Of a stretch of DNA of 64,000 nt, positions 16,135 to 24,770 are shown in pieces. This DNA is from Streptomyces catenulae (GTDB lineage Bacteria > Actinomycetota > Actinomycetes > Streptomycetales > Streptomycetaceae). The stretch spans positions 1-64,000 of the forward strand of contig NZ_JODY01000002.1 of the NCBI RefSeq assembly GCF_000718015.1, written 5' to 3'. Both the position numbers and the translations under genes were made by a program. Every line of letters starts with the position of its first letter. Within the stretch, counting starts at the first letter, position 1. A model generated the notes under the pieces. The model did no database searches and was not told where the DNA came from. It saw only the letters and a program-made list of their open reading frames with translations.

Positions 16135-18258
16135 TTGAGAACACTCGGCGCCGGAGATCCGCTCCGGCTCGGCCCGTACCGCATCGTCGGGGTGCTCGGC
16201 GAGGGCGGGATGGGCAAGGTGTACCTGGGGCGGGACGCGGCGGGGCGGCCGGCGGCCGTCAAGGTGCTGCTGCCCGAGCTGGCGCACGACCGGCATCTGG
16301 TCGACCGGTTCGTCCGGGAGGCGCAGACCGCGCGGGCGGTGACCGGCGACGGCGTCGCCCGGGTGCTGGGCGCGGAGCTGGAGTCGGGGCGGCCGTGGAT
16401 CGCCTCGGAGTTCCTGGCCGGGCCGACGCTGGACGACGCGGTGCAGCGGCACGGCCCGCTCGACGAGGGGCTGTTGCGGGAGACCGCGCGGGCGCTGGCG
16501 GTCACGCTCGGGGACATCCACGCCACCGGGCTGGTCCACCGTGACCTCAAGCCGTCGAACGTCGTCCTGACCTCGCATGGCCCGCGCGTCATCGACTTCG
16601 GCATCGCCCGCCCCGAGCACGGGCTGACGCTGACCCGGACCGGGCAGATCCCGGTCACGCCGGGGTACGGCGCGCCGGAGCAGGTGCTGGGGCGGCGCGT
16701 CGGGCCCGCCGCGGACGTCTTCTCGCTCGGCGCGGTGCTGGTCTTCGCCGCGAGTGGCCGCCCCGCGTACACCGGCGCCGAGATCACCGCGATCCTCTAC
16801 GAGGTGGTGCACGGCGTCCCGGATCTGACGCTGGTGCCACCGGCGCTGCGGTATCTGGTGGAGCCGTGTTTCGCGAAGGATCCGGCGGCGCGGCCGCTGC
16901 CCGCGCAGATCGCCGAGGCGGCCCGGGCGCCGCAGCGGGGCGCCAAGCTGTGGAAGTCGGGGCCGTACGCCGCCGACATCCGCGACCGGGAGGGCGCGGC
17001 GCGGCGGATGACCGGGGAGAACCCGCCGACGGTGCTGCCGGGCGGGGGCGCTGCGGGCACGGAGGCGACCGCGGTGTCCGGGGCGCGGCCGTCGCGGCGG
17101 CGGTTGCTGCTGACGCTGGCGGGCGGCGGCGCGCTGGTCGCGGCGGGGGCGGGCGGGGCGGTGTGGTGGCTGTCGGACGGCGGTGCGCAGGTCCTGGCCG
17201 ATCCGTTCGACATCCCGTCGGCGGCCACGGTGCGCCCCGCGGAGCTGAGTTCCGGCACCGGGACGCCGGAGCCGCTGTGGGGGCCGGTGGAGGGGGTGGC
17301 CGACGCCGGGTCGCCGCCGCCGCTGCCGGTGCGGGACGTGGTGGTGTTCGCGGCGGCGGGCGGCGGGATCGCCGCGCGGCGGGTCGTCGACGGCAAGGAG
17401 CGGTGGCGCGCCGGTGACGTCCGGGGCGACGCGGGCTATCTGGCGATCGCCGACCGGCTGGTGGCCACCGCCGACAGCGACGGTGTGCTGCGCACCTACG
17501 TCGCCGCGACCGGCGAGCCCCGGTGGACCGCCGACGCCGGGGTGACCACCCTGCTGGCCGCGGACGCCGCCCATGTGTACGTGCTGACGTCCCGGGGTGA
17601 GCTGCGGTGTGTGGCGACGAAGGACGCGACGGTGCGGTGGACGCGCCGTCCGCCGCTGCCGCTGACCGGCGGGCGTCCGGCGGCGGCGCTGGGCGCCGGG
17701 GTGCTGGTGGTCTGCACCTCCGGCGGCGATGTGGCGGCGGTGCGGACCTCGGACGGCGGGCGGGCGTGGGTGCGCAAGGGGCAGGCGGCGGGCGCGCTGC
17801 GGCCCGCGATCGACAACGGCACGGTGTATCTGGGCGGCCACACGCTGGCGGCGGTCGGCGCGTCCGACGGCAAGGTCCGCTGGTCGATGCCGACGATGCA
17901 GCCGATCCGGCGCGGGGTGTACGGCTTCGGCCCGCCCACCGTGGCGTCCGGGGTGGTGTACGCCCTCGACGGCGATGCGCTGCGGTCGACGCGTACCGAC
18001 GGGGAGGAGGCGGGGATGACGACGATGGTGGCCGGGGTGACGCCGCCGTGGCAGCCGCCGGTGGTGCAGGCGGGCAGTGTCTGGGTGGTGGAGAGCCGCG
18101 ACACCGGGATCAGCGGCTGGCCGCGCGGCGCCGACGTCAGCTCCGGCCAGGGGCAGACGTATCCGCTGAAGGAGGGCTCGGGCCGGACCGCGGCGGGCGC
18201 AGCGAACCGGCTGTTCGTCCTCAACTCCGGTGCACTGCTGGCACTCCGGGTGTTCTGA
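16135..18258 (+). CDS. Membrane Ser/Thr protein kinase with PQQ-type beta-propeller (second copy)
   Basis: A 707-residue paralogue of the preceding kinase. The kinase domain (about 14-275) has LGEGGMGKVYLGR, AAVKVLLPE, HRDLKPSNVVL, IDFGIARPE and GYGAPEQVLG. A transmembrane segment preceded by SRRRLLLTLAGGG follows at about 320-345, and the C-terminal extracellular half has PQQ-like repeats (GGIAARRVVDGKERWRAG, GDVAAVRTSDGGRAWV). The start is TTG 16135 with AGGAAGGA 5-7 nt upstream; no suitable ATG or GTG exists before the glycine loop. It follows the first kinase by 26 bp and probably arose by tandem duplication. Confidence 0.9.
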   Translation: MRTLGAGDPLRLGPYRIVGVLGEGGMGKVYLGRDAAGRPAAVKVLLPELAHDRHLVDRFVREAQTARAVTGDGVARVLGAELESGRPWIASEFLAGPTLDDAVQRHGPLDEGLLRETARALAVTLGDIHATGLVHRDLKPSNVVLTSHGPRVIDFGIARPEHGLTLTRTGQIPVTPGYGAPEQVLGRRVGPAADVFSLGAVLVFAASGRPAYTGAEITAILYEVVHGVPDLTLVPPALRYLVEPCFAKDPAARPLPAQIAEAARAPQRGAKLWKSGPYAADIRDREGAARRMTGENPPTVLPGGGAAGTEATAVSGARPSRRRLLLTLAGGGALVAAGAGGAVWWLSDGGAQVLADPFDIPSAATVRPAELSSGTGTPEPLWGPVEGVADAGSPPPLPVRDVVVFAAAGGGIAARRVVDGKERWRAGDVRGDAGYLAIADRLVATADSDGVLRTYVAATGEPRWTADAGVTTLLAADAAHVYVLTSRGELRCVATKDATVRWTRRPPLPLTGGRPAAALGAGVLVVCTSGGDVAAVRTSDGGRAWVRKGQAAGALRPAIDNGTVYLGGHTLAAVGASDGKVRWSMPTMQPIRRGVYGFGPPTVASGVVYALDGDALRSTRTDGEEAGMTTMVAGVTPPWQPPVVQAGSVWVVESRDTGISGWPRGADVSSGQGQTYPLKEGSGRTAAGAANRLFVLNSGALLALRVF

Positions 18259-18279
18259 GCGCCGGGCCCGGCGGGGGCG

Positions 18280-18501
18280 TCAGCGGGCGTTGCGCGGGTG
18301 GTGGCGGGCGGTGCGTTCGGTGCCGCGGCGGTAGTTGCCCGTCCAGCGGGCCATCACCAGCTGTGCGTCGCCGGAGGTCACCTCCCGCAGGAACTGTGCC
18401 GCGCGGGCGCCGCGCAGCACCGCCGCGCGGCGCCCGTGGTGGTGCACCGGCACCGTTCCGTCGCCCCGCTCCTCGTAGGTGAATCCGTGTGCTCCCGGCA
18501 T
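18280..18501 (-). CDS. Small conserved Streptomyces protein of unknown function
   Basis: A 73-residue protein starting MPGAHGFTYEERGDG, with VVHHHGR-like and RGARAAQFL segments and the end LVMARWTGNYRRGTER. I recognise this as a short, widely distributed Streptomyces family without an assigned function. It is basic, soluble and without a signal peptide. ATG 18501 was preferred to an in-frame ATG at 18540 because the family homology begins at MPGAHGF. It runs convergent to the kinase operon; a GCCGGGCCCGGC palindrome (18261-18272) between them may help terminate transcription. Confidence 0.7.
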   Translation of the reverse strand: MPGAHGFTYEERGDGTVPVHHHGRRAAVLRGARAAQFLREVTSGDAQLVMARWTGNYRRGTERTARHHPRNAR

Positions 18502-18660
18502 CCGCCGCCCCCGTTTCCGTCCATGCGTTCGACTCCCCATCGTGGGGGCCGGGGCGGCGGCCCGCCACCCACTTTCCGGGGGCGGGCGGAGCGCTACGGC
18601 CGGGGAACGTTCCGGCGCGCTCCGGTAATCTGACGGCTTCCCCCAGGAGGAGATGCGTCA

Positions 18661-21405
18661 GTGGAGTTCCGGCTGCTCGGAGCGGTTTCCGTCGTCACCG
18701 AGGTCGGCGAGCTGCCGCTCGGTCCCGCGAAGCGGCGCAGTCTGCTCGCCGCTCTGCTGCTGCGGCCCAACCATCCGGTTCCGGTGGAGGCGCTGACGGA
18801 CGCGCTGTGGGAGGAGCCGCCGCCGCGGGCCCGGAGCGTCATCCAAGGCCATGTGTCGCGGCTGCGGTCGCTGCTGACCGGCGCCGGGGCCGCGATGTAC
18901 GGCGTGGAGCTGGTCACGCAGGGCGCCACGTACATCCTGCGGATGCCGGAGAGTCTGCTCGACGCGCACCGTTTCGAGGAGCTGGTGGCGCTGGCGCGCG
19001 GTCAGCGGGCGGCGGGCGACGCGGTGGCGATGTACCAGGAGGCGCTGGCGCTGTGGCAGGGGCCCGCGCTCACCGGCGCGTACCGCAGCGCCCCGCTACA
19101 GGCCGCCGCGCACGCCCTGGAGGAGCTGCGGCTGACCGCCGTGGAGCTGCTGGCCGGGGCGTACACGCAGGTCGGGGAGTATGCGCGGGCGGCGGCGCTG
19201 CTGCGGGCGGAGGCGGCGGCGCAGCCGTTGCGGGAGTCGCTGTCGGCAGCGCTGGTGCTGGCGTTGCAGCGGGCGGGGCGGCGGTCGGACGCGCTGGACT
19301 GGTTCCACCGCACCCGGCGGCTGCTCTCGGAGGAGTTGGGCGTCGATCCGGGGCGGGAGCTGGCGGAGGCGTACGCGGTGGCGCTGCGCGGCGACGGCGA
19401 CCCGGCGGCGGAGGCGAGGGCGCCGGTGGTGCCCGCGGTGCCGGAGTCGCGGCCCACGCCGCCGGAGGTGTCGGGGCACCCGGAGACCGTCGATCTGCTC
19501 CCCCGGATGCCGCGGGGTTTCCACGGTCGGGCCGACGAGTTGGCGGCGCTGGATCGTGCCACCGCCGGGGAGACGCCCGTCTGTCTGGTCACCGGGCCCG
19601 CCGGGGTGGGCAAGACCGCGCTGGTGGTGCACTGGGCGCACCGCAACCGCGAGCGGTTCCCCGGCGGTCTGCTCTACGCCGATCTGCGCGGCTTCAGCGA
19701 CACCCCGGAGGTGGAACCGGCCGAGGTGGTGCGGGAATTCCTGCTGGCGCTGGGGGTGGCGCCGCGGCGGATCCCGGAGTCGGCGCGGGGGGCGTCGGCG
19801 CTGTTCCGGTCGCTGGCGGCCGACCGCCGGTTGCTGGTCGTCCTGGACAACGCGCCCGGCTCCGCGCCGGTGCAGGAGTTGCTGCCGGGCGGTGCGCGGT
19901 GCGTCACGGTGGTCACCAGCCGCCACCGGCTGCCCGGGTTGATCGCCTCCGACGCGGCGCGGCCGGTGCCCGTGGACGTGCTGGGGCCGGCGGACAGTGC
20001 CGCGCTGCTCGCCGCGGTGCTCGGCGAGGAGCGGGTGCGCGCGGAGGCGGGCGCGGCGCGGCGTCTCGCCCAGTTGTGCGGCGGGCTGCCGCTCGCGCTG
20101 CGGGTGACGGCGGCCCGGCTGACCGATCAGCCGGAGTGGTCGCTGTCCGCGCTGAGCGGTGAACTCTCCGACGAGTCACGGCGGTTGGCGCTGCTGGACG
20201 TCGAGGACACCGGGGTGCGGGCGGCGCTGCGGCTGACGGTGCGGCGCCTCCCGGCGGACGCCGCGCACCACTTCGCGCATCTGGGCCGCCACCCCGGCAC
20301 CCATGTCGACCGGTACGCGGCGGCGGCCCTGGCGGGCACCGGCCCGGCCGCCGCCGAGGTCGCTCTGGAGCGGCTGGCCGCGGCGCATCTGGTGACCCGG
20401 GCCGCCCCGGACCGCTGGACGCTGCACGATCTCGTCCGGCTCTACGCACGGGACCTGGACGCGGATCCGGACGCGCTGCTGCGGGCGCTGGACCACACCG
20501 TGGTGACCGCGCTGGCCGCCGCGGACGCCGCCGAGCCGGGCGACGAGTCGTGTTTCCCGCTGCCCGCGGATGTCCGTACGCCCCGGGAAGTCCGCCGGTT
20601 CGCCGCCCGGGAGGAGGCGATGGCCTGGTACGAGGCGGAGCACGAGGAGGTGACGCTCGCGGCGGCAGCGGCGGACGCGGCGGGGCTGCACAGCCGGACC
20701 TGGCGGCTGGTGCTGGGGCTGTGGCCGCTGATCGTGTGGCGGGTGCGGGACGGCTGGAGCCCGCTGCTGGGCACGGCGCTGGAGGCGGCGCGGGCCGACG
20801 GGGATCTGCGGGCGCAGTCGCGGATCCTGGCGCTGCTGGGCTGGGTGCTGACGGAGGAGGGCCGGGTCCCGGAGGCGCTGGCCCATCTGGAGGCGGCGCC
20901 GGTGCTGGCGGCGCGGGCCGGGGACCGTAGCGCGCAGGCGACGGCGCTGGTCAACCTGTCGCTGGCGCAGGCGGCGCTGGGCAGTCCGCAGGAGGCGGCG
21001 GAGGAGTGCGCCGATGCGGCGCGGCTGGCGCGCGACGCCGGGGACCCGTACACCGAACGTCTCGCGCTCTACCACCTGACGCGCCATCAACTGGACTGCG
21101 GTGCCTGGGAGGCGGCGCTGCGGACGGTGGCCGCGGCGCAGGCGCTGGACGAGGTCGTGGACGCCTCGGCGGCCGGGCGGGTGCTGCTGGTCGCCGCGGC
21201 GGGTGAGGCGCTGCTGGGTCTGGGCGACGAGGCGGCGGGGACCGCCCGGCTCCGGGAGGCGGCGGACGCGGCGGAGGCGTGCGGGTTCGACGACGGTGCG
21301 GTGCGGGCGCTCGGGGTGCTGCTGAAGGGGGCGTCCGGCGCGGAGCTGACCACCCTCCGCGCCCGGTACGACCGGGCCCTGGCGCGACTGCAATCACGTT
21401 CCTGA
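18661..21405 (+). CDS. AfsR-type SARP transcriptional regulator (SARP-NB-ARC-TPR)
   Basis: A 914-residue multidomain activator. Residues 1-95 are the OmpR-like winged helix (MEFRLLGAVSV...GPAKRRSLLAALLLR), 95-245 the bacterial transcriptional activator (BTAD) domain, about 290-560 an NB-ARC ATPase switch (GPAGVGKTALVVHWA, LLVVLDNA, VVTSRHRLPG, CGGLPLALRV), and about 690-910 helical TPR-like repeats. SARPs bind direct repeats overlapping -35 boxes and recruit RNA polymerase; AfsR is the large-form prototype. GTG 18661 has GGAGGAG upstream. TAATCT (18626-18631) is a possible -10, and a GGAACGTTCC palindrome (18604-18613) covers the -35 area. Four 11-bp repeats directly downstream (21455-21494) are its likely target. 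Confidence 0.92.
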   Translation: MEFRLLGAVSVVTEVGELPLGPAKRRSLLAALLLRPNHPVPVEALTDALWEEPPPRARSVIQGHVSRLRSLLTGAGAAMYGVELVTQGATYILRMPESLLDAHRFEELVALARGQRAAGDAVAMYQEALALWQGPALTGAYRSAPLQAAAHALEELRLTAVELLAGAYTQVGEYARAAALLRAEAAAQPLRESLSAALVLALQRAGRRSDALDWFHRTRRLLSEELGVDPGRELAEAYAVALRGDGDPAAEARAPVVPAVPESRPTPPEVSGHPETVDLLPRMPRGFHGRADELAALDRATAGETPVCLVTGPAGVGKTALVVHWAHRNRERFPGGLLYADLRGFSDTPEVEPAEVVREFLLALGVAPRRIPESARGASALFRSLAADRRLLVVLDNAPGSAPVQELLPGGARCVTVVTSRHRLPGLIASDAARPVPVDVLGPADSAALLAAVLGEERVRAEAGAARRLAQLCGGLPLALRVTAARLTDQPEWSLSALSGELSDESRRLALLDVEDTGVRAALRLTVRRLPADAAHHFAHLGRHPGTHVDRYAAAALAGTGPAAAEVALERLAAAHLVTRAAPDRWTLHDLVRLYARDLDADPDALLRALDHTVVTALAAADAAEPGDESCFPLPADVRTPREVRRFAAREEAMAWYEAEHEEVTLAAAAADAAGLHSRTWRLVLGLWPLIVWRVRDGWSPLLGTALEAARADGDLRAQSRILALLGWVLTEEGRVPEALAHLEAAPVLAARAGDRSAQATALVNLSLAQAALGSPQEAAEECADAARLARDAGDPYTERLALYHLTRHQLDCGAWEAALRTVAAAQALDEVVDASAAGRVLLVAAAGEALLGLGDEAAGTARLREAADAAEACGFDDGAVRALGVLLKGASGAELTTLRARYDRALARLQSRS

Positions 21406-21454
21406 CCTGCACAAACGCCATACCTGTCGGGGTGTCACCCGTTCGCCCGTGGAC

Positions 21455-21509
21455 CGTCAGTGGCACGTTGGTGAGGCGTTGGTGGAACGTCAGTCGCCGC
21501 GGGAAGAGT
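21455..21509 (+). promoter_or_regulatory. SARP-type operator: four heptamers phased at 11 bp
   Basis: CGTCAGT, CGTTGGT, CGTTGGT and CGTCAGT begin at 21455, 21466, 21477 and 21488, exactly 11 bp apart, so they lie on one face of the helix. This is the classic architecture of a SARP binding site. AAGAGT (21504-21509), nine bases after the last repeat, could be the weak -10 that such activators serve. The site lies between the SARP gene and the lipoprotein gene at 21571. Confidence 0.75.
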
Positions 21510-21570
21510 GGTGTGCACACCGCGGGAACGTCGCCGAGAGGTCCCGCAACCGACCACAGGGGACCTGATC

Positions 21571-22206
21571 ATGCGCACCTCCCGTATCCGTGCCACCGTC
21601 CTGGCGACCGCCACCGCCGCCCTCGCCCTGAGCCTGACCGCCTGCGGCGGCGCGGACAACGGCGCGAAGGATGACAATGCCGCCGGTCAGAACCGGTCCG
21701 CATCCGGGGCGGACGCCAAGGGCGAGGCCAAGTCGGCGTCGGCGACCGGCGGTGCGGACGCCACCGGCAAGGGCGCCACCACCTCCAACACCCGGCAGTG
21801 CGTCGGCGACGAGACACATGTGACCGTCGAACACCGCTTCGCAGGCCAGCAGGGCGACCACCTGCTGATCACCATGGTGAACAAGAGCGACAAGCCCTGC
21901 TGGGTCACCTCGTACCCCTCCGTCAAGCTCAACGGCGAGGGCGCCGCCCTCCCGCTGTCGAAGAAGTCCGACGGCGGCGACCAGCACCTCACCCTCCAGC
22001 CCAACGGCACCGTCTACAGCGCCGCCAACCTCTTCGACTACGGCAAGGACAACCACCGCGCCAGCAGCATCTCCCTGGCCCTGCGCGACAACGACGGCCG
22101 CCTCCAGCCCGAGTACTCCGTCGACGTCACCGGCGCACACAACGAGTTCGCCTGGAACGAGGCGGACGTCCTCAACTGGAACACGGAGAAGCCCTACGAC
22201 TTCTGA
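21571..22206 (+). CDS. DUF4232-type secreted lipoprotein
   Basis: A 211-residue lipoprotein. The signal peptide ends in the lipobox LSLTACGG, so the cysteine should be lipidated and the protein anchored to the outer face of the membrane. A low-complexity Gly/Ala/Ser/Lys stretch follows to about residue 70. The folded domain (about 75-205) shows NTRQCVGDETHVTVEHR, a VNKSDKPCWVTSYPSVKL core and ending NWNTEKPYDF, matching the DUF4232 family common in Streptomyces. ATG 21571 follows AGGGGA. SARP-type repeats upstream suggest direct control by the adjacent AfsR-like protein. The biochemical role is unknown. Confidence 0.85.
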   Translation: MRTSRIRATVLATATAALALSLTACGGADNGAKDDNAAGQNRSASGADAKGEAKSASATGGADATGKGATTSNTRQCVGDETHVTVEHRFAGQQGDHLLITMVNKSDKPCWVTSYPSVKLNGEGAALPLSKKSDGGDQHLTLQPNGTVYSAANLFDYGKDNHRASSISLALRDNDGRLQPEYSVDVTGAHNEFAWNEADVLNWNTEKPYDF

Positions 22207-22242
22207 CCGTTCCGGAACACCGGGCACGCCTCGGAGGATGCC

Positions 22243-22281
22243 GGTCGGGCGGGAACCTCGGGGGGAGGTTCCCGCCCGACC
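22243..22281. terminator. Terminator between convergent lipoprotein and glycosyltransferase genes
   Basis: A perfect 17-bp stem (22243-22259 with 22265-22281) and GGGGG loop lie 36 bp after the lipoprotein stop. It is probably bidirectional. Confidence 0.8.
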
Positions 22282-22378
22282 TGTCGTGTGTGGCCGTGCA
22301 GCGGCTGCGTCTCCAGGTCCGCCCGGTCGCGCGGCCTTCAGCGGAGCGGACGTTCTCCGTCGGGTGGGCCCGGCCCCT

Positions 22379-23584
22379 TCACCGTGCGGCGTCGAGCAGC
22401 AGGTCCGCCGCCACCGCCGCGCCGTCGCTACGGACCTCGGCGCCCAGGGTCGCGGCCCGGGCCCGGGTCTGCGGAGCCAGGGCCGTCCTGAACGCGGCGC
22501 CCAGGGACCCGGTGTCCGGGACCGGGCCGTCGAGCGCCGTACCGATGCCCAGGTCCGCCACCCGGTCCGCCCAGTACAGGTTGTCCGAGATCGCGGCGGG
22601 CACCACCACCTGCGGCGCGCCCGCCCGGGCGGCCGTCGCCGTCGTGCCCGCGCCGCCGTGGTGCACCACCGCGGCCACCTGCCGGAACAGGCGCTGGTGG
22701 TTGACCTCGCCGAGGGCGAAGCAGTCGTCCCGGTCGTCGATCAGCCCCAGGTCGGCCCAGCCGCGGGAGACCAGCGCGCGGTGCCCCTGTGCGCGGAGCG
22801 CCTCGACGGTGTGGCGGACGAGGTCCTGCGGCGCGTTCGCGCTGCCGAAGCCCACATAGACCGGTGGGTCGCCCGCCTCCAGGAACGCCACCAGGTCGGC
22901 GGGGAGCGGCCGTTCGTCCGGCAGACTCCAGGTGCCCGTCTGGACCACGTCGAGGCCCGGGGTCCGCGGCCACGGTCCCAGGGCGGGGTCCGCCGCCAGC
23001 CAGGGCCGATCGGTGAGGACATGGTCCCGGACGCTTTCCACCGGCGGCAGTCCGAGCGCGGCCCGGTGGCGGTTGAGCGCCTCGGCGAACTGCGTGTTGA
23101 CGTGCTCGGCGTCCCGTTCCCAGCGCGCCCGGTGGTCGTCCACCTCCGGCTCCGGCCAGCCCGGGCGCGGCGGCGGCGCATGGTGCGGCGACGGCAGGTG
23201 GACCGCCGCGTAGCTCACGTAGACGTAGCGGACGCCCGCCGCCTCGGCCACGGACCGCGCGGCGATCTGCGCCAGACCGGCCGCGACCAGCACGTCGCAC
23301 CCCTCGACCGCCGCGGGGAGGAGGGCGAACTGCGCCTCCACCAACGCGTCCCGGGTTCGGGAGAGGTCCGCCGCCGACGGCAGGGCCGTCCCGCGCGCCA
23401 GCGACCGTACCGACGGCCCGACCGGCACCGGGCGGACGCCGATGCCCGCCAGCCGCTCCGCGAACTCCTCGTCCGGCGGCACGCACATCCGTACCTCCGC
23501 GCCGCGCTCCCGCAGCCGCACCGCGAGTGCCACCAGCGGTTCGACATCGCCGCGTGACCCGTATGTCGACAACAGCACCCGCAT
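22379..23584 (-). CDS. GT1-family glycosyltransferase (macrolide/glycopeptide type)
   Basis: A 401-residue GT-B glycosyltransferase that moves a sugar from an NDP donor to a small-molecule acceptor. The N-terminal acceptor domain begins MRVLLSTYGSRGDVEPLVAL, a signature of glycopeptide GtfA/GtfB and related enzymes. The C-terminal donor domain has PPVYVGFGSANAP and VVHHGGAGTTATAARAG, the nucleotide-sugar binding motif. The protein ends at LLLDAAR at full length. ATG 23584 follows GAAGAGGG; the longer frame to 24025 adds non-homologous sequence. It is divergent from a nucleotidyltransferase gene, and no aglycone pathway is adjacent, so the acceptor is unknown; xenobiotic inactivation is possible. 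Confidence 0.87.
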   Translation of the reverse strand: MRVLLSTYGSRGDVEPLVALAVRLRERGAEVRMCVPPDEEFAERLAGIGVRPVPVGPSVRSLARGTALPSAADLSRTRDALVEAQFALLPAAVEGCDVLVAAGLAQIAARSVAEAAGVRYVYVSYAAVHLPSPHHAPPPRPGWPEPEVDDHRARWERDAEHVNTQFAEALNRHRAALGLPPVESVRDHVLTDRPWLAADPALGPWPRTPGLDVVQTGTWSLPDERPLPADLVAFLEAGDPPVYVGFGSANAPQDLVRHTVEALRAQGHRALVSRGWADLGLIDDRDDCFALGEVNHQRLFRQVAAVVHHGGAGTTATAARAGAPQVVVPAAISDNLYWADRVADLGIGTALDGPVPDTGSLGAAFRTALAPQTRARAATLGAEVRSDGAAVAADLLLDAAR

Positions 23585-23984
23585 CCGCGCCCTCTTCCGT
23601 TCCGTCGCCCCGGACCTCGGCCCGGCTCGGCCTGCGAACGGCCCGTCGCCGGCGGTACGCCGACCGTGGCAGAGGTGCGGCCGGCAGTTTACGCGGCGGG
23701 TACGGAGCGCGGCGGCCGGCCCGGAGGCCGCCGGTCCGGTGACCGCGTGTGGGCCGGGCGCTGCCGGGAGCAACTTCCGCTCCCCGGGGCGGCGGTGGAC
23801 CGGCGCAGGTCCGAGGGCCGGGGAGGGCACCGGAGCGCGTTCCGCTCTCGCCCGGAGCCGTCCCCGGTGCTTACGGTGAGCGCCCGGCGTGCGCCGCGCT
23901 CGACGGTGCGGCGCGGGTCCGGCCGCCCGTGGCCGACGCGGCGCGCGGGGTGTCCGACCGTCAGCACAACCTGAGAGCCATGTG
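23585..23984. other. Divergent intergenic region
   Basis: These 400 bases separate the divergent glycosyltransferase and nucleotidyltransferase genes. I see an 8-bp inverted repeat with an 8-nt loop (23710-23733) but no convincing promoter hexamers. The short frames across it have no homology I recognise. Confidence 0.5.
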
Positions 23985-24683
23985 ATGCCCAGATCCTTCG
24001 CGCCCGTCCCCGATGTGTCGGTCATCCTGCCCTGCGCGGGATTCGCGACCCGCTTCAGCGCCCCCTACTCCAAGGAACTGCACTCCCTCGCGCCCGGAGT
24101 GACCGTGCTCGACCGCAGCCTGGAGGCGGTCGTCGAACTCGCCCGGCACGGGCTCCATGTGCGGCTGGTCGTGGTGTTCCGGACGCACAAGATGGACACG
24201 GTGAGCTATCTCGCGCGCTACGCCGACATCTTCCAGATGGTCTTCGTCTACCAGGACGCCGAATCGGGGCTCGACGGCGCGATCCGGACCGCCCTGCCGA
24301 TGACGGAGGGCCCGGTGGCCCTCGTCCTCCCCGACATCGTCCTGACCGGCCCGGACAGCGCCGACAGCCTCCGCTCCGCGCTGGGGCGGATAGGGACGAC
24401 CGGCTGGTGTGTGGTCGCCGCGGAGGAGCGCGATGCCCACGCACTGCGGCAGGTGGGCGCGTTGGCCGTGGCCGGGGAGGGCGGTGCCGCGACCGTCGGC
24501 GCGGCGGTCGAGAAGCCGTCGGACCCCTCGGGCTTCAACGCGTTCTGGGGCATGGTGGTGGCCGCCGAGGACGAGGCGCACCGGTTGCCCGACGTGGTGA
24601 CGCGCGAGGCGGACAGCCCCTTGGCCGGAGCCGCCGCCCTCATGGTGGACGGAATCGTCAACTACAACAGGGCCGTCGGCTGA
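23985..24683 (+). CDS. Sugar-nucleotidyltransferase-like protein
   Basis: A 232-residue protein with the Rossmann-like nucleotidyltransferase fold of the RmlA/GlmU/GalU group. It opens with VSVILPCAGFATRFSAPYSKEL, a relaxed version of the G-x-G-x-R-x(n)-PKxL nucleotide-binding motif: the usual glycines are partly replaced (PCAGFATRF) and the lysine appears as SKEL. VALVLPDIVL corresponds to the metal-binding aspartate strand, and AVEKPSDPSGFNAFWG to the EKP motif that contacts the sugar. The start may be ATG 23985 or the GTG three bases earlier. It probably makes an NDP-sugar or activated phosphate compound; being divergent from a glycosyltransferase suggests a shared job, which is inference. 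Confidence 0.75.
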   Translation: MPRSFAPVPDVSVILPCAGFATRFSAPYSKELHSLAPGVTVLDRSLEAVVELARHGLHVRLVVVFRTHKMDTVSYLARYADIFQMVFVYQDAESGLDGAIRTALPMTEGPVALVLPDIVLTGPDSADSLRSALGRIGTTGWCVVAAEERDAHALRQVGALAVAGEGGAATVGAAVEKPSDPSGFNAFWGMVVAAEDEAHRLPDVVTREADSPLAGAAALMVDGIVNYNRAVG

Positions 24684-24770
24684 CGGACGGCGCCCGGCGC
24701 CGCGCCCGGTCGGGGCGCGGCCGCCGTGCCACCCGGGCGGCCTCCGTCGGGGCTCCCCGACGGGCACCGG

